The translations under genes were made by a program, and so were the position numbers. This document shows positions 22,659 to 33,499 of a DNA stretch of 64,000 nucleotides, piece after piece. Source of the stretch: Rhea pennata (lineage: Eukaryota; Chordata; Aves; Rheiformes; Rheidae); contig NW_026907680.1 of assembly GCF_028389875.1 (NCBI RefSeq), positions 2,976,001 through 3,040,000 of the forward strand, given 5' to 3'. Positions within the stretch are counted from its first letter, which is position 1. Every line of letters starts with the position of its first letter. A model generated the notes under the pieces. The model did not search any database, was not told the DNA's origin, and saw only the letters and a program-made list of their open reading frames with translations.

Positions 22659-24360
22659 AGCTGAGGCCAGGTCCTGCACAGGGCCGTGCAGGGAGAGCTC
22701 CTGTCATGCCAGGGCTGGCTGAGTCTTGCCATGGCCCTGGCATCACTGCAGCTTCTGCTCACATGCTGCGTGGGATGGAAAGCAGAGAGAGCCTTTGTGG
22801 AGGCTCTGTGCAGGTGTTTGGGCTGCTTGATGGCCTGCTCAGGTTGCTGTGTCCACCTGTAGATGAGGTTGAGGTGAGACTTCAGCCCAGGCTTAGCCCA
22901 GGTAGAGCAGGGCTGCAGCCTGGGTCATTGCAGGCTGCTCAGGTGCTGTCCTGCCACTGGGGCCAGGCGTGGACCCTTGTCTCTGGCACGCAGCCCTCCC
23001 CGGCGAGGCCCATGCACAGCACCCACAAGCGGGCAGTGCCAGGCCAGCGTGCACCTGACACCTTCATGTTCACCATCAACCCAGCTGTCCCTGCCCTGCC
23101 TCGGAGCAGGGATCTCGCCCCAGGCACCGGGGCTGCAGCTCGGCCGCCTTCCCCTCAGCACGGTCACACGGCAGCTCCTGGCCTGGCAGCAGCGCCGGCA
23201 GCAGCCGCTCTCCCAGCCCCCGGGGCTCCACACGCTCCAGCTGGGGAAAGACGTGGCTGCGTTTGCAGAGCTCGCGGGGCTTTAGTCTCCTGGGGCTCCA
23301 GCCAGAGATGTCTGTTCCCGAGGTGCTGGAGCAGGTCAGGCTGCTTCCCGCAGCAGGAAGCCCAGCTGCAGCTGGCTCCAGCGCTGCGCCTGGCACAGCT
23401 GCATCCCAGCCCGGGGCAGGAGCTGCCAGCAGCGGCGGTCTCAGCCACAGGGGCCTCAGCTCTCCCTGCCTACCCGTAGGGCATAGACAGCAGGAAAGCA
23501 TAGCACAGGCACGTTCTGTGAATATGATAGTGCTTGATGTTTGCCACAGCTCTTATCCATTGCTAAGCACGAGCAGTACTGACCAGGCCAGAAGGTGGGC
23601 TTTCTTGAAGAAAAGCCGAGCAGTCTTTAAGCACTGCCAGCCCCCTTGGACATCTTCAGATACTGCAGGCTCTTGTAGATGGAAATTCATCATTCAAAGG
23701 TCATTTCTCCAGAGACTAATTCAACCTCTTTCACAACAATTGCTCCTCTGCAGTCCCTGCTTTGGGACAGGACTGTTTCAAAGCAGCGAGCTCATCAGAG
23801 CAGTGCTTTTTGCTCCAGGATCTTTTGCTTGCCCAGCACTGAGCTGTTCTTCTACAGCTTTTGCCAGTTGCTGGAATGTCCACAAACCTATTGCCTAAGG
23901 CTGGCATTTTTGAATGTCATCCCATGCAGTGTCATTTATTGGCCTCTGAGAATTTATCAGATCATGTGGGATGGAGGAAGACAGTGAGGGTCTTCGTGGT
24001 TGGTTTAAATACTCCTGTAGATGAGCTTTCCTGGAAGCAAGGCTGTTTCGACAGGGCAAGTTATGTGTGTGTGTTCTAAGCTGACCAACGGCGTAAGAAG
24101 ATGTTGTCTCTGGGTTTAAACAAAATGTGTGGTGCATATCCAGTGGAATTTCCTTCACTCAAGAGCCCATTGAGTGATAATCAAACACAAAAAATCAAAT
24201 GTCTTCCTCTGTATGGGCCCCTTTCATTTTGAGTTCCTCTGAGGGCTTTACATCTCTCTACATTTTTGCACCATCCACTCCCAAGTACTATTTATTTCCA
24301 CAAACGTTTTGGGCTGTGTGTGCTGAAAAACTAACATTGGATCTTTTTCCCCTCTCCCAG
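22659..24360. other. Intergenic, possible unidentified exon on minus strand near 23.1-23.4 kb
   Basis: Mostly unremarkable. On the minus strand around 23.3-23.1 kb an open frame reads DISGWSPRRLKPRELCKR and SHVFPQLERVEPRGLGERL, which has a coding-like composition but no recognised family and no confident splice sites. Confidence 0.2.
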
Positions 24361-24553
24361 GTGCAGGTGAAGTTGGAAGTGCATGTGTTGGCCTCCACGC
24401 ATCTACTGAAGGATCTGCAGCAAATGCAGATGTACCCCAGGACTCCACTTTCCAGGGCAATAAGGAGGAATCGTGATATTCTGAGCAGAAAGGATGTGGC
24501 TTGCACAAAAGACTATGCAAAGCTGGTGAAAAATATTTGCTTTACACAGCACG
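24361..24553 (+). other. Candidate exon, unidentified protein
   Basis: A strong polypyrimidine tract and acceptor (TTTTTCCCCTCTCCCAG) precede a 193-nt segment ending at a CACG/GTAATG donor. One frame is open throughout: VQVKLEVHVLASTHLLKDLQ, then MYPRTPLSRAIRRNRDILS, then KDYAKLVKNICFTQHG. Composition is coding-like (charged and hydrophobic residues alternating, no low complexity). I do not recognise the family, and no partner exons were found nearby. Confidence 0.35.
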
Positions 24554-25559
24554 GTAATGGTTTCCCACTAAGTGGTCTGGCTGTGAGAAATCCTTGCTGC
24601 AGGCTGAACCTAAACTCCAAGGGGTTTCAAAAGTTGCCAGGCACACTGCACTTCCCTCTAACAAGCCTGCAGGGATATGGAGCTTGTCTGGCACTGTAAA
24701 GTCCATGTCCCTTCTCGTGCGAGTAACCAACTGGCTAACCTTTCTTCTGCAGCTTGATGGAGCTGCCTAAGTATTTTGTATGGAAGCACATGTGTGGTCT
24801 TGCTCAAGTCAGGTGCTGCCTTTTAGCCACAGCAGTCCCTCTGCTCCCTTCCATTCTCTTCCGGCTACAGACATGTAGCGTTTTCAGCGTTCTCTTAGCA
24901 CTGAGCACATTGCTCTTGGATCTGTTCTGTGTCCCCTACTTCAGTCCTCCTGCAGTGGAAAACCCTGTAGTGAAGCCGAAAGCTTTCCGAGGGCTCAGCC
25001 GGTAGCGCTGGGCACTACAGATTGCTGCTGCTTCCGTGCGCCTCTGGAGGTGGCTGTAAAAGCACGGTCGAGTGAGAGGAGTGCCAAGACAACTACAGTG
25101 TGGTTTTGTTATACGAGTTTCACTACGCCACGTTGGTTTGGAGATACCTTAATGTTGCAGCTCTAGAGGCTTTCAGGCACTAGACTAACCACGCTGCCAC
25201 TCCGGGGACACTTCCTCTGAGAAGTCCAGGGATGTTAAGATACAGGTGTGTCTGCCCCCGCCTCCTCATTCCTCAATCCTTTCTAGAAGCTGGCCTGACA
25301 GATGAGCCAAGCTTTCAGTTACTGTGACTTGCTGGTCATGCCAGAGCTGTAGCCCTGCTGAAGGGCAGAGTAAAGGGTGTCTCAGTAACACGAGTTTCTC
25401 AGCGAGTTCTCTGCCGTCATCGAACACCTGCATTTGTCATCCCACAGCTGCACGCGTGCCCCTTGGAGGGCAGTGATCCCAGGCTGCTGGGACAGGGGAA
25501 GTTCCTTCCAAGGGCTGCTGAGGAAGAGCGGTTGTACTGCGGGGAAGAAAGAGCTCGGA
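24554..25559. other. Intergenic, nothing recognised
   Basis: No feature supported. Confidence 0.4.
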
Positions 25560-26130
25560 AATTCTCTTCTACCTAGGATTTCTCAGTCCCTGAGAGGCAG
25601 GAGCCGTCACCTGGCTTCAGCGGTGCTTGGGAGGTGACTTGCGCCTCATCAGCTCCTAGGCCAGCAGCAGGCACGTGGATTTCCTCCTGGTTCTGATGCC
25701 ACTTCTCCCGAAGAACCACCAGCACCAGGCCCAGTGCCCCTTTGGGAGCTTCCGAGGTCACTTCTGGTAGGCCAGGAGCAGGCCCACTGCTGCTGCTCCA
25801 CTTCAGGAGGTCACTTCTGCCTCAGGACCTGACAGGTCAGTGGCAGGCCCAGGACGGCAGTGCTGACTGCGACGCCACTACTCCCTCAGGCCCGGAGAGA
25901 CCAGAGGCAGGCACAAGGCTTTGATGCTGAGTGTGAGGGCACTTGTGCCTTGCACCCGGGAGCGTTGCAGCAGGAAAATGGTGTCAGTGCTGACAGGGAG
26001 GTGATTCCAGCCCCACCCACTTGGAAGCCAGGAGGAGGAACCTTGCTGCTGCTTCTGCTAGTGAGCTCACTTGGGCCTCAAGACCTGAGAGGCCACCAGT
26101 GGCCACAAGGCTGCTGTTAGTGCCTGGGAA
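25560..26130. repeat. Degenerate tandem repeat
   Basis: Loose repeats of a phrase like CTCAGGACCTGACAGGTCAG followed by GGCAGGC occur at about 25660, 25770, 25830, 25890 and 26080, roughly 60-110 bp apart. Too diverged for a firm period. Confidence 0.4.
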
Positions 26131-26234
26131 GGAGCAACCAGCCTGGGGAGGCAGCAGGGGTGTTGGCAAGCTCAGTGCCGGAGGGGAGAGCAGCAGGTGT
26201 TGTGCAGCTGCCTCCAGGAGGGCTCCACGCTGTC

Positions 26235-26560
26235 TCCCATTGCTTCTTCATCAATGTCCTGATGAAGCAGGGACTTGGTGTGTAACCAGGGAGGGGTGCT
26301 GATACCTGGCTGTGCTGGAGAGGAGCTTTTCAGAGAAGGACCTGGGGGTTGTGGTGGGCACCAAGCTGACCACGAACCAGCAATGTGCTCTGGTGGCAAA
26401 GAGCCACCATTATATTTCCATTGAAATATAAGAAAAGACTTTCTACTGCAAGAGCGATGGAAGACTGGACCAAGTTGCTCAGCAGGACTGTGAGTCTCCA
26501 TCCTTGCTGCTGCTCAAAACCCAACTGGACACAGTCTCAGTCAGCATGCTCCAGGTATAC
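26235..26560 (+). mobile_element. CR1 LINE fragment, diverged
   Basis: Carries CAGAGAAGGACCTGGGGGTT, CAAGCTGACCACGAACCAGC and AATGTGCTCTGGTGGCAAAG, standard CR1 near-3' sequence, then an internal gap and a second CR1-like piece around 26460-26500. Old and rearranged. Confidence 0.8.
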
Positions 26561-26752
26561 CTCCAGGTATAAAAGAAAAGAGGGTGGAGGCAGATGTTCT
26601 CTTCCAGAGGTGCTTTCCAACTTCAGAAATGCGTTGATTCAGTGATTTGGTGATGCTGCCATTTGTGAAGTCACTTGTGAGCTGCCTAGAGGAACTTTGC
26701 TTCTCCATGGAAGAACTCCTCTGTATCACAGAGCAGTCAGTGCCTCGGCAAA

Positions 26753-27079
26753 TTACTTCTCAAGGACTTCAACGAGGCATGGGGGCTTTTTCTTCAGGGC
26801 CTCGTACAGGCGATCCTTGCACCAGGGAGTCCAGCTCAGCAACAGCCTGAACAGCTCACGCATCATGGTGTGGGATGGTTTCTCCGCCAGAATTCTTTGG
26901 TATTGCTCAAAGTCCAGAATGTCCCCGAGCAGGAGGTCCAGGACACCTTTCACTTCTACAACGCGTTCAGTCAGCTCCACTCGGTGCCTATCAACAAAGT
27001 GTTCCCCTGGGGAAGACAGAAGCAAAGGGTTAGTCATCTGTGGACACACTGGTGCTCCTTCAGCTGCTTCACAGGTCAT
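26753..27079 (-). CDS. CARD-domain terminal exon (NLRP1/ASC-type CARD)
   Basis: A death-fold CARD, the module by which inflammasome proteins recruit caspase-1-type caspases. The likely exon is 26753-27006 (CTTCCCCAG acceptor, stop TAA at 26753-26755). It begins EHFVDRHRVELTERVVEV, continues VLDLLLGDILDFEQYQRI, LAEKPSHTMMRELFRLL and WCKDRLYEALKKKPP, and ends LVEVLEK. The order HFVD-RH, L-G-IL--EQY, MR-LF and CKD-LY-AL matches the terminal CARDs of NLRP1 and ASC, and like them it is the last coding exon. The frame also runs upstream without splicing to an ATG at 27079 (108 aa), so a CARD-only protein is possible. No NACHT, FIIND, PYD or LRR exon was found upstream, so the partner domains are missing or unrecognised. 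The reading frame is intact. Confidence 0.8.
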   Translation of the reverse strand: MTCEAAEGAPVCPQMTNPLLLSSPGEHFVDRHRVELTERVVEVKGVLDLLLGDILDFEQYQRILAEKPSHTMMRELFRLLLSWTPWCKDRLYEALKKKPPCLVEVLEK

Positions 27080-27330
27080 GGAGCAGCAGCCACTTCACAG
27101 CGGGGTTTGCCTGAGCTAGCACGACCCAAGGAGGAAATGAACGGCACCACGGAGCACCCAGTCCTCTCTGCTATTAGTGGGTGATGGCACCGTCTAGCCG
27201 AAAGCCGAAAGCATTCTAGTGTGAATGTCTAATTCAAACTGGGGCTGTGCCGGGGCCAATGCTGTGTTTTAGAGTGGGTGTTTGAGCCGCAGCCCCTGGT
27301 TTTGAGGCATTTTGCCCCCAAAAGTCTCAC

Positions 27331-27383
27331 CTGTCACTGCAACATTTGAGCAGATTTGGGGATTTGTTCTCTGCCCCTAAAGC
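27331..27383 (-). other. Possible 5' exon of the CARD locus (53 nt)
   Basis: Minus strand: a TTGCTGTCCCACAG acceptor and GACAG/GTGAGAC donor frame a 53-nt segment. It does not join the CARD exon in an open frame, so it would be untranslated or belong to another isoform. The same acceptor and the first part of the exon are present in the inverted copy at 35351-35395. Confidence 0.35.
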
Positions 27384-28019
27384 CTGTGGGACAGCAAAAC
27401 AGAAAAGAAATGAAAGGGGAAGCAATGGGAGGGAGCTCCAATCTTGCACAGTCGACGGGGCGCTGCAGAAGGGAGGGACAGAGCAGACACCTTTCCAAAG
27501 GAGGCTCCTTCCCTTAGGAGACCAGAACTCCCAGGCCACCTCCCAGCCTTGCTGGTGTCCCTTTCTCATGGCTGCTCCCATCTCCACTGAGCCAGTGCCA
27601 TCAAGTGACAGCACAGCTAACTGCAGCCCTATCAGAGACCACCACCGCGCGGTGTGAACTGGCCATGGGAAATGCTGGAGCTACGGATGATGTTCCATGA
27701 GCACCTCTGACAGGGAGGAGACATCCCATCACCTGGTTCAACCCATATGTCTTGCTGGGAACTCACTGCATTGGAGTTTTAAGCTAATTTCAGACAGTGT
27801 CATGGCAAAAACAGTCAATCGAGCTCATCACCCTTGGTTTGTTCTGCAGCAACCACACACATGCCAACATGGCTGCCCCAATAACACGCCAATGACACAC
27901 ACACGCCAACGACACGGCTGCCCCTTTCACAGGCAAAGACATGGACACGGCAGCCCCACGCACACGGCAGCCCCACGCACACCCATGTGCAGGGCAATTG
28001 GGACCAGTGGGACAACATC

Positions 28020-28312
28020 CCCCCTGCCCCCCTTACACCCCGGGGGCCCAGGTGTCCAGACACCCCTCAGCCCCCCATCCTGGGTGGCATCCAAGACCCC
28101 GCTGGGCCCCCACCACCCCAGGGACCCAGCATCCGGACACCCCACTGCCTCCCCCCACACCAGGCGTCCAGGCCTCCCGACACCCCTCTGCCCCCCTCAC
28201 ACGAGGGGTCCAGGCGTCCGGGCCCCTCCTTCCACGTGCCCAGGAAATCCCCATCCCTTCCCACGCCAGGGGCCCAGGCGTCCGAGCACCCCCCCTTCCC
28301 TCCGCCCCCCGT
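28020..28312. repeat. Minisatellite, about 60-bp units (left arm)
   Basis: Repeated phrase GGGGCCCAGGCGTCCGGACA with a variable filler, five or so units. The inverted counterpart is at 34405-34735. Lies in the presumed first intron of the CARD locus. Confidence 0.8.
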
Positions 28313-28456
28313 TACCCGAGCGCCGGCTCGGACGCCTGGGCCCCTCGCCGCGCCCCCTTCCCTCCCCCAGGCCCAGCGATGCCGCTGCCGCCCCGCGCCG
28401 GGAACTGCAATCCCAGCAGGCAGCGCGGCCGCCGAGCCCCGCCCCCTCCCTGGCGC
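28313..28456 (-). promoter_or_regulatory. CpG promoter of the CARD locus (left arm)
   Basis: CpG-rich, with GGGCGGGG boxes and a ZNF143-type element (GGAACTGCAATCCCAGCAGG, 28401-28420). On the minus strand a candidate noncoding exon ends at CGCTC(A/G)G followed by GTAACGG near 28313. The same block is inverted at 34258-34405. The CR1 at 28480 sits just upstream of it. Confidence 0.55.
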
Positions 28457-28469
28457 CTCCTCGAGCCCT

Positions 28470-28953
28470 GACAGAGGGGACGAGAGAGACACGGAGCTGC
28501 TGGAGAGAGGGCGGCGTGGGGCTGCGAAGGTGGTCGGGGGCTGGAGCAGCTGCCCTCCGAGGAACGGCTGCGAGAGCTGGGCCTGTTTAGCCTAGGGAGG
28601 AGAAGCCTGAGGGGGATCTTATCAGTGTGTCTAAGTACCTGAAGGGAGGGTGTCAAGGGGACGGGGCCAAACTCTTTTCAGTAGTGCCGTGCGACAGGAC
28701 TAGAGGCAGCGGGCACAAACTGAACCAGCGGACGCTCCGCCTGAATATGAGGAGGAATTTCTTCACAGTGACAGTGACCGAGCACTGGGAGAGGTTACCC
28801 AGAGAGGTGGAGGAGTCTCCTTCCCTGGAGAGATTCAAGGCCTCTCTGGATGCAGTCCTGTCTACGATGGTCTAGGTGACCCTGCCTGAGCAGGGAGGTT
28901 GGACTAGATGATCTCCACAGGTCCCTTCCAACCTTCCTGATTCTGTGATTCTG
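28470..28953 (+). mobile_element. CR1 LINE, 3' part
   Basis: A clean CR1 3' end: GAGAGCTGGGCCTGTTTAGC, GGGACGGGGCCAAACTC, GAGGAATTTCTTCACAGTGA, GTGACCCTGCCTGAGCAGGG, GATGATCTCCACAGGTCCC and a TGATTCTGTGATTCTG tail. About 480 bp. Confidence 0.95.
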
Positions 28954-28956
28954 CTG

Positions 28957-29620
28957 AGTCTGCTCGCCTCAAGGCCAGCTCTGGGCTCTGCTGCTCTCCT
29001 TCCTACCTGCCCTCGGTCTCTGCAACTCCACTAGTTCCTGGGTGCTACAGCCCAGGTGGCCATGGACGCTGCTGGCACCAAGCCTCCGGGGTGGCCGCTT
29101 CCCCTTCTGGCCCTGGGCACCCGCCTTCTTCCCCTCACGCCCGCAAAAGCCCAGCACTCAAGGGCACCCAAGACACACACAAGAGCTGGCAGTTCCCTCC
29201 CACCACGACGCCAGCACTGGGCCCCAGCAAGGGGGGCCCAGGCTCAAGCACTTCCTCCCCTCAGAGGCATACAGCAGCTTTTTCCTCCTCTCCCCACAGG
29301 CCCCCTGCCCCCAGGACATGCGTTGGCCATGGCAGGGCCCTCTCCACGCCTCTCCCCAGCACCAACAAGATGCAGCACACCCCTAGGCCACAGCCACCGC
29401 AGCTGCAGCCAAAGAGCTACAGCAGGACTGCGGCGGAGAGCTGCCCTGGCAGCAGCCCCCAAGCCCTGACTCCTCAGCTCTGCTCTTCAGGCCTCTCCAA
29501 AGTTCCCATGGTGCAAACAGATGATCTCACTGCACACCCAGCCAAGAGCCACCTGACTTGGGGCAGTTGGTTTAATTCAGCATCAGAGAACTTCCTGGGT
29601 GCTCGCATGGCTCACAAGCA
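28957..29620 (+). repeat. Block D, copy 2
   Basis: Near-identical to 14190-14852, starting immediately after the CR1 tail. It leads into a (GCT)n run at about 29621-29645 and then into S unit 3. Confidence 0.85.
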
Positions 29621-29690
29621 GTGCTGCTGCTGCTGCTGCTGCTGCCGTTGCCGCCGTTGTCAGGCAGTTGCGCCGTTGCCGGTCAGCACC
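29621..29690. repeat. (GCT)n and GTTGCC-rich tract
   Basis: Seven or so GCT triplets, then GCCGTTGCCGCCGTTG and GCGCCGTTGCCGG, resembling the GTTGCC repeats of TMEM209 promoter unit 2. Confidence 0.7.
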
Positions 29691-30957
29691 ACTGCTGGAG
29701 AGGGCCACTCTCCAGGCTCACAGCACTTGCTGCCCATTAAAGCTCCAGCGAGCAGAAGATGTTTGGGTGCAGGTAGGTGGGTACCATGTCATGGTGAGCT
29801 AGTGGTAAATAGGTACCTTGCAAAGTCTTCCCCAAGACCTGGTCCCCTCCCACCTCTGCAACACTGAATATGGTGCAGTTCAAGTGTTGAAGACAGAATT
29901 AAGAAACTATGACAGAGGGAGAAAGCAGCCAGACATGTGCCCTGGCAACAGAGTGAGAACCTAACACCTTTCCTCTCTGCTTTGATCCTGCCTTAACACA
30001 ACAGCGGTGTGGCTGTATTCCAGCTTAGGCTGTCCCTTGTAGGATGACCTCGTAAGGCCACCGGACCAAGGAAGACAGGCAGCAAACCATTGCCCATCCT
30101 GGAACAGAGTACCTGGGGCCACAGAGCAGTGGCTAATGTAGCTGGCAGCACAGTGCGTAATGCTGTGCCTCGGAGCCTATCCTGCCAGATGACCCTGCTG
30201 CTCGCCTTCCTGCATGGAGAGAAATTTTCACTGTGGTTGTTTCCAGAGCTCTCCTTCGGGCATGATCTGCAGCCCTGGGTGTTTTGTTAGGGGGTGATCC
30301 CCGTTCCTGTGGATGTGACCCCAGTCAGTGGGACCCACGTGCTTCTGCTACAGAACTGCCTTCTGCGGCAGAAGCAGGTGCCCAACTTGTCAGGCTGAAA
30401 TGGAGACCCTACTCCCCCTGTGCTCATGCCACCTCCCCGCGGTGTGTATTTGCAGTCCATTCCTAGGCACCCCAGAGTGCTCTGCCCAGAAGGCAGTGCC
30501 AGGCGGGAGGAAGCCATCTTCAGAAGCTGGAGCACCTACTGAGTGGCTTGGGAATGAAGTGGACGAGAATGCCAGAGCAGTAAGTGTCACTGTTGGAGGC
30601 CCTTCTTCTGCCGGTGTGCATCCTGCAAAAGCCTTGTGCTATGGGCGCTGGCTCGCAAGAGCCCTTCCCATGGGTTCACTGAGCCCTGCCCGACATCGCC
30701 CAGTCCTGCCTTCAAAGGCGCCGGTGGTGAATGTAGTTTTGGAATGCACACACTGTTGCACCTTGCTCTCCGTGAACACACCAGCAGAGCCTCTGGGGCC
30801 CTCCTGCTGGTGGCACTGGAAGTGCTGGGCCTTTCTGTGATAGAAAGTGAAGAGTTTCTTCTCAGCTCTGTCATAATTCAGATGCCTGGTTCAAAGAGAA
30901 TGGGATGTTCAGCTTTTCTGGGCTTCCCTTCAGGGTAAAAGGGTGCTGACAGGAAGG
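29691..30957 (+). repeat. S unit 3 (opposite orientation to S1/S2)
   Basis: Reverse orientation to S1 and S2 and inverted, near-identical partner of S unit 5 (42643-43890). Plus-strand cassette at 30456-30579 (124 nt, ATTTGCAG acceptor, AGCA/GTAAGT donor) has one open frame (starts PFLGTPECSAQKAVPG). The terminal segment about 30720-30938 contains EHTSRASGALLLVALEVLG and LSSVIIQMPG, but the tail is shifted and ends FPSG and stop rather than the RAKGC end of S1/S2. Confidence 0.55.
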
Positions 30958-33330
30958 CTCCCGGGAAGGCTCAGAGCAGAGGCTGGGGAAGAACCTTCCC
31001 TTCTGCAAAATGGAGCTGCCATAGCCCCCCCCTACCCCCTCCTGTCCTCCCTAGCAGGACTGCCCTGCACATTGCCCTAGAGTTTAGTGAGCTGCTTTCC
31101 CCTGTGCTTGCCTCCCTTGACTCCATGCTCTTCTGGATCAGCCTTTTGGCTCTTCCCTTGACAAAAGCCTGCCAGAACATTTAGCTCTTTGCCCATATTC
31201 CCCTGCAGCTGCTCTTGTCTGGAATGGAGGGGCTACTGTGAGCAAAAGCAATGGGTGTTTCTGCAGTTCTGAGAGGCAGCTTCTTCTCTGAAGCATGGAA
31301 ACATGGGCTGCCCTTGCCAGGAGCAAGAGCCTTTACTTGGCAGCATCTCACCTCTCTTTCTCACCTTTGCAGATGAAAATACGCAGGGATTCAATCCCGA
31401 CAGCCACTAAAGCAGCTTCGATTGTGTCCCTTGAACCTCTTCCAAGTATTTTTCCAACGTGAGTACTTTGCCTTCCTTCTTTCCCCCTGCCTCAGAAAGG
31501 CAGCAGCCTCTCCGCACAGGTTTGTTAGGGCTGCAGTGCCAGGGCTGGGGGAGGCTGCTCTGAAAGTGCTTTGGGAACAAGTCTTCCCAGCGGCTGGGTC
31601 CCTCTTATAGTTAGATTCCCGGGGGCCATATGCCCAGGTTGGCAAGCCGGCACAAACTCACTCACACACACACACACACAAACACTCTTTAGGAGCAAGC
31701 AGTTTATTAGTAGATACTTACGAACAGACCGACCCAATGGTAATCTCGAGGACCACCTCAATGCTTGTCCCAATCATCTGCATGATGAGAGAGCGAGAAT
31801 CGGCAGGTACAATCTTTTCGGATGTCCCCGAGGAGGCAACGTGGTCCTCTGTTGCGTAGCAGCCTCTCTCTCCTTCAGAAAAACTCCGGTATTTATGATT
31901 ACTTGTGGTAGGCGGGAGTCCCGGCCCCTGGGGCCAGCAAGTGCAGGGAGTCTAGCCCAACTCCACCCCGGTTGCATAACCAGGCTATGATACTGCGCAC
32001 GCGTGCAGACTTATTTCGGGGGCCACATTTGGCTTTGGGGGTCGCTATTTCACTACTCTTCAGCTTCTGACCTTCATGTTGACTGCTTCTCATGGTGATT
32101 CTGTAGCTGGAAGCCACCGAATCTACATGTAACCAACCACTGTTCTTTCTCACAGATTCCCAAGACCTTGTCAGTTACTTATTTGTATCCCGCTTAACAC
32201 AGCGGTATTGTTCAGGCACTGAAAAGTTACAACACTAGACTATTCCCACCAAGTATCAGGTAGTACAGATACAAAAAGTTACAACACGGACCATTCCCAT
32301 CAAGTGTCAGGTAGCAGGGATACAGTCGCAGTGACCTGCATGCATGCTCTGCCTACATCTGGGCTCTGAGGGTGGGGAGAGGGTTCTGCAGAACTCTGTG
32401 ATGTCGTCCACCTGCTAAGGGCTTTGAGTGTAAATGCTTGATGCCTTTCTCCTTCTTTGACACTGGGTGCCCAGCAACAACCTATTGCCCACCCCTGAAC
32501 ACAGAGTCTTTGGGGCCACAGAGCAGTCTTGTGTAGTTGGCAGGACAGCAGGTAATGGTGTGTTTCAGAGCCTGTCCTGGCAGATGACCCTGCTGCTCTC
32601 CTCACTGCCTGGAGAGAGTCTCCCTTGGGCTCCTGGAGCTCTCCTTCAGGCATGACATGCAGACCTAGGTGTTTTGATGGGAGGTGATGCTCTGATGTGG
32701 CCCCAGTCAGTGGAAGCCCTGTGCTTCTGCTGCAGAATTGCCTTCTGCTGCAGGAGCAGGTGTGAAGCTGGTGAGGGCCAGGTGGGGACCCTACTCCCCC
32801 TGTGCTCATATCACCTCTCTGCGGTGTGTATTTGCAGGCCGGTGCCAGTCACCTCAGAGTGCTCTGCACAGAGTGCAGCAGCAGGCAGGAAGAAGGAACG
32901 GAGAGAAGCCCGAGCACTAGTGCATGTCCTCTGAGCGAGGACCGTCAGAGGTCTGGAGTGGTAAGTGCTCCTCATTGAGGCCCTTCATGTGCCAGCCTGC
33001 TCTCTGCCCAGGCCTTGTGCTATGGGTGCTGGTTGTACAAGAGCCCTGCTGGGCCCTGGAAGGCTTTGCGCAGGCCTTTGTTTTCAGAGATGCCAGCTGT
33101 GCTCTACTTCTGCAATGTATCTGCCTCTCCAGCGCTCTCTGTGAGCAACCCAACAAAGCCTCTGGGGCTCTCTGCTTGGTGGCTGTGGAACTGCAGGGCG
33201 TTTCCACGCTAGAAGATGGAGAGTTTCTCTTCAGCTGTGTGATGAGTAAGATCTTTGGTGTGAACAAGCAAGGGATGTTCAGCCTTGCTGGGCTTCCCTT
33301 CAGGGCAGAAGGGTGCTGACAGGAAGGCTC
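30958..33330 (+). repeat. S unit 4, interrupted by an LTR-like insertion
   Basis: Minus its 0.73-kb insertion, this unit is about 1.65 kb, the S period. Plus-strand cassettes: 31373-31458 (86 nt, CTTTGCAG acceptor, AAC/GTGAGT donor), 32838-32960 (123 nt, one base short) and a terminal exon at 33088-33319 (GTTTTCAG acceptor). The terminal exon reads RDASCALLLQCICLSS, then LCLVAVELQGVS, EDGEFLFSCVM and LPFRAEGC, stop. The 1-nt loss suggests this copy is degenerate in at least one frame. The terminal exon itself is open for 77 codons including its stop. Confidence 0.55.
31603..32330 (-). mobile_element. Solo-LTR-like insertion in S unit 4
   Basis: Comparison with S1 (break between GCTGGGTCCC and AGTGACCTGC) shows about 728 extra bases. 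On the minus strand there is a TATA-like CATAAATACC (31889-31898), an AATAAA about 185 bases later (31703-31708) and a GT-rich tail, the U3-R-U5 order of an endogenous retrovirus LTR. A 56-bp sequence is duplicated in tandem at 32223-32330. No internal retroviral genes are present and no clear target-site duplication was found. Family not identified. Confidence 0.5.
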
Positions 33331-33499
33331 ACGGGAAGAGTTAGGGAACAGGCCTTTCCCTTGCGGGAAAAGAGACCGGCTCTGGCCCCCACTGCGCACC
33401 CCTGTCCTCCCTAGCAGGACGGCCTTGGCCTTTCTGCCGCAGGAGGGCACAGCCTGTTCCTTTCTGCGTCCTTCTCCAGGGGGAAGAAGAGCCATGGGC

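Noticed and set aside
28020-28590. Plus-strand frames of 176-297 codons over the CARD-locus promoter
   Set aside because: They cross a 60-bp minisatellite, a CpG promoter and the start of a CR1 element; composition follows the repeats.
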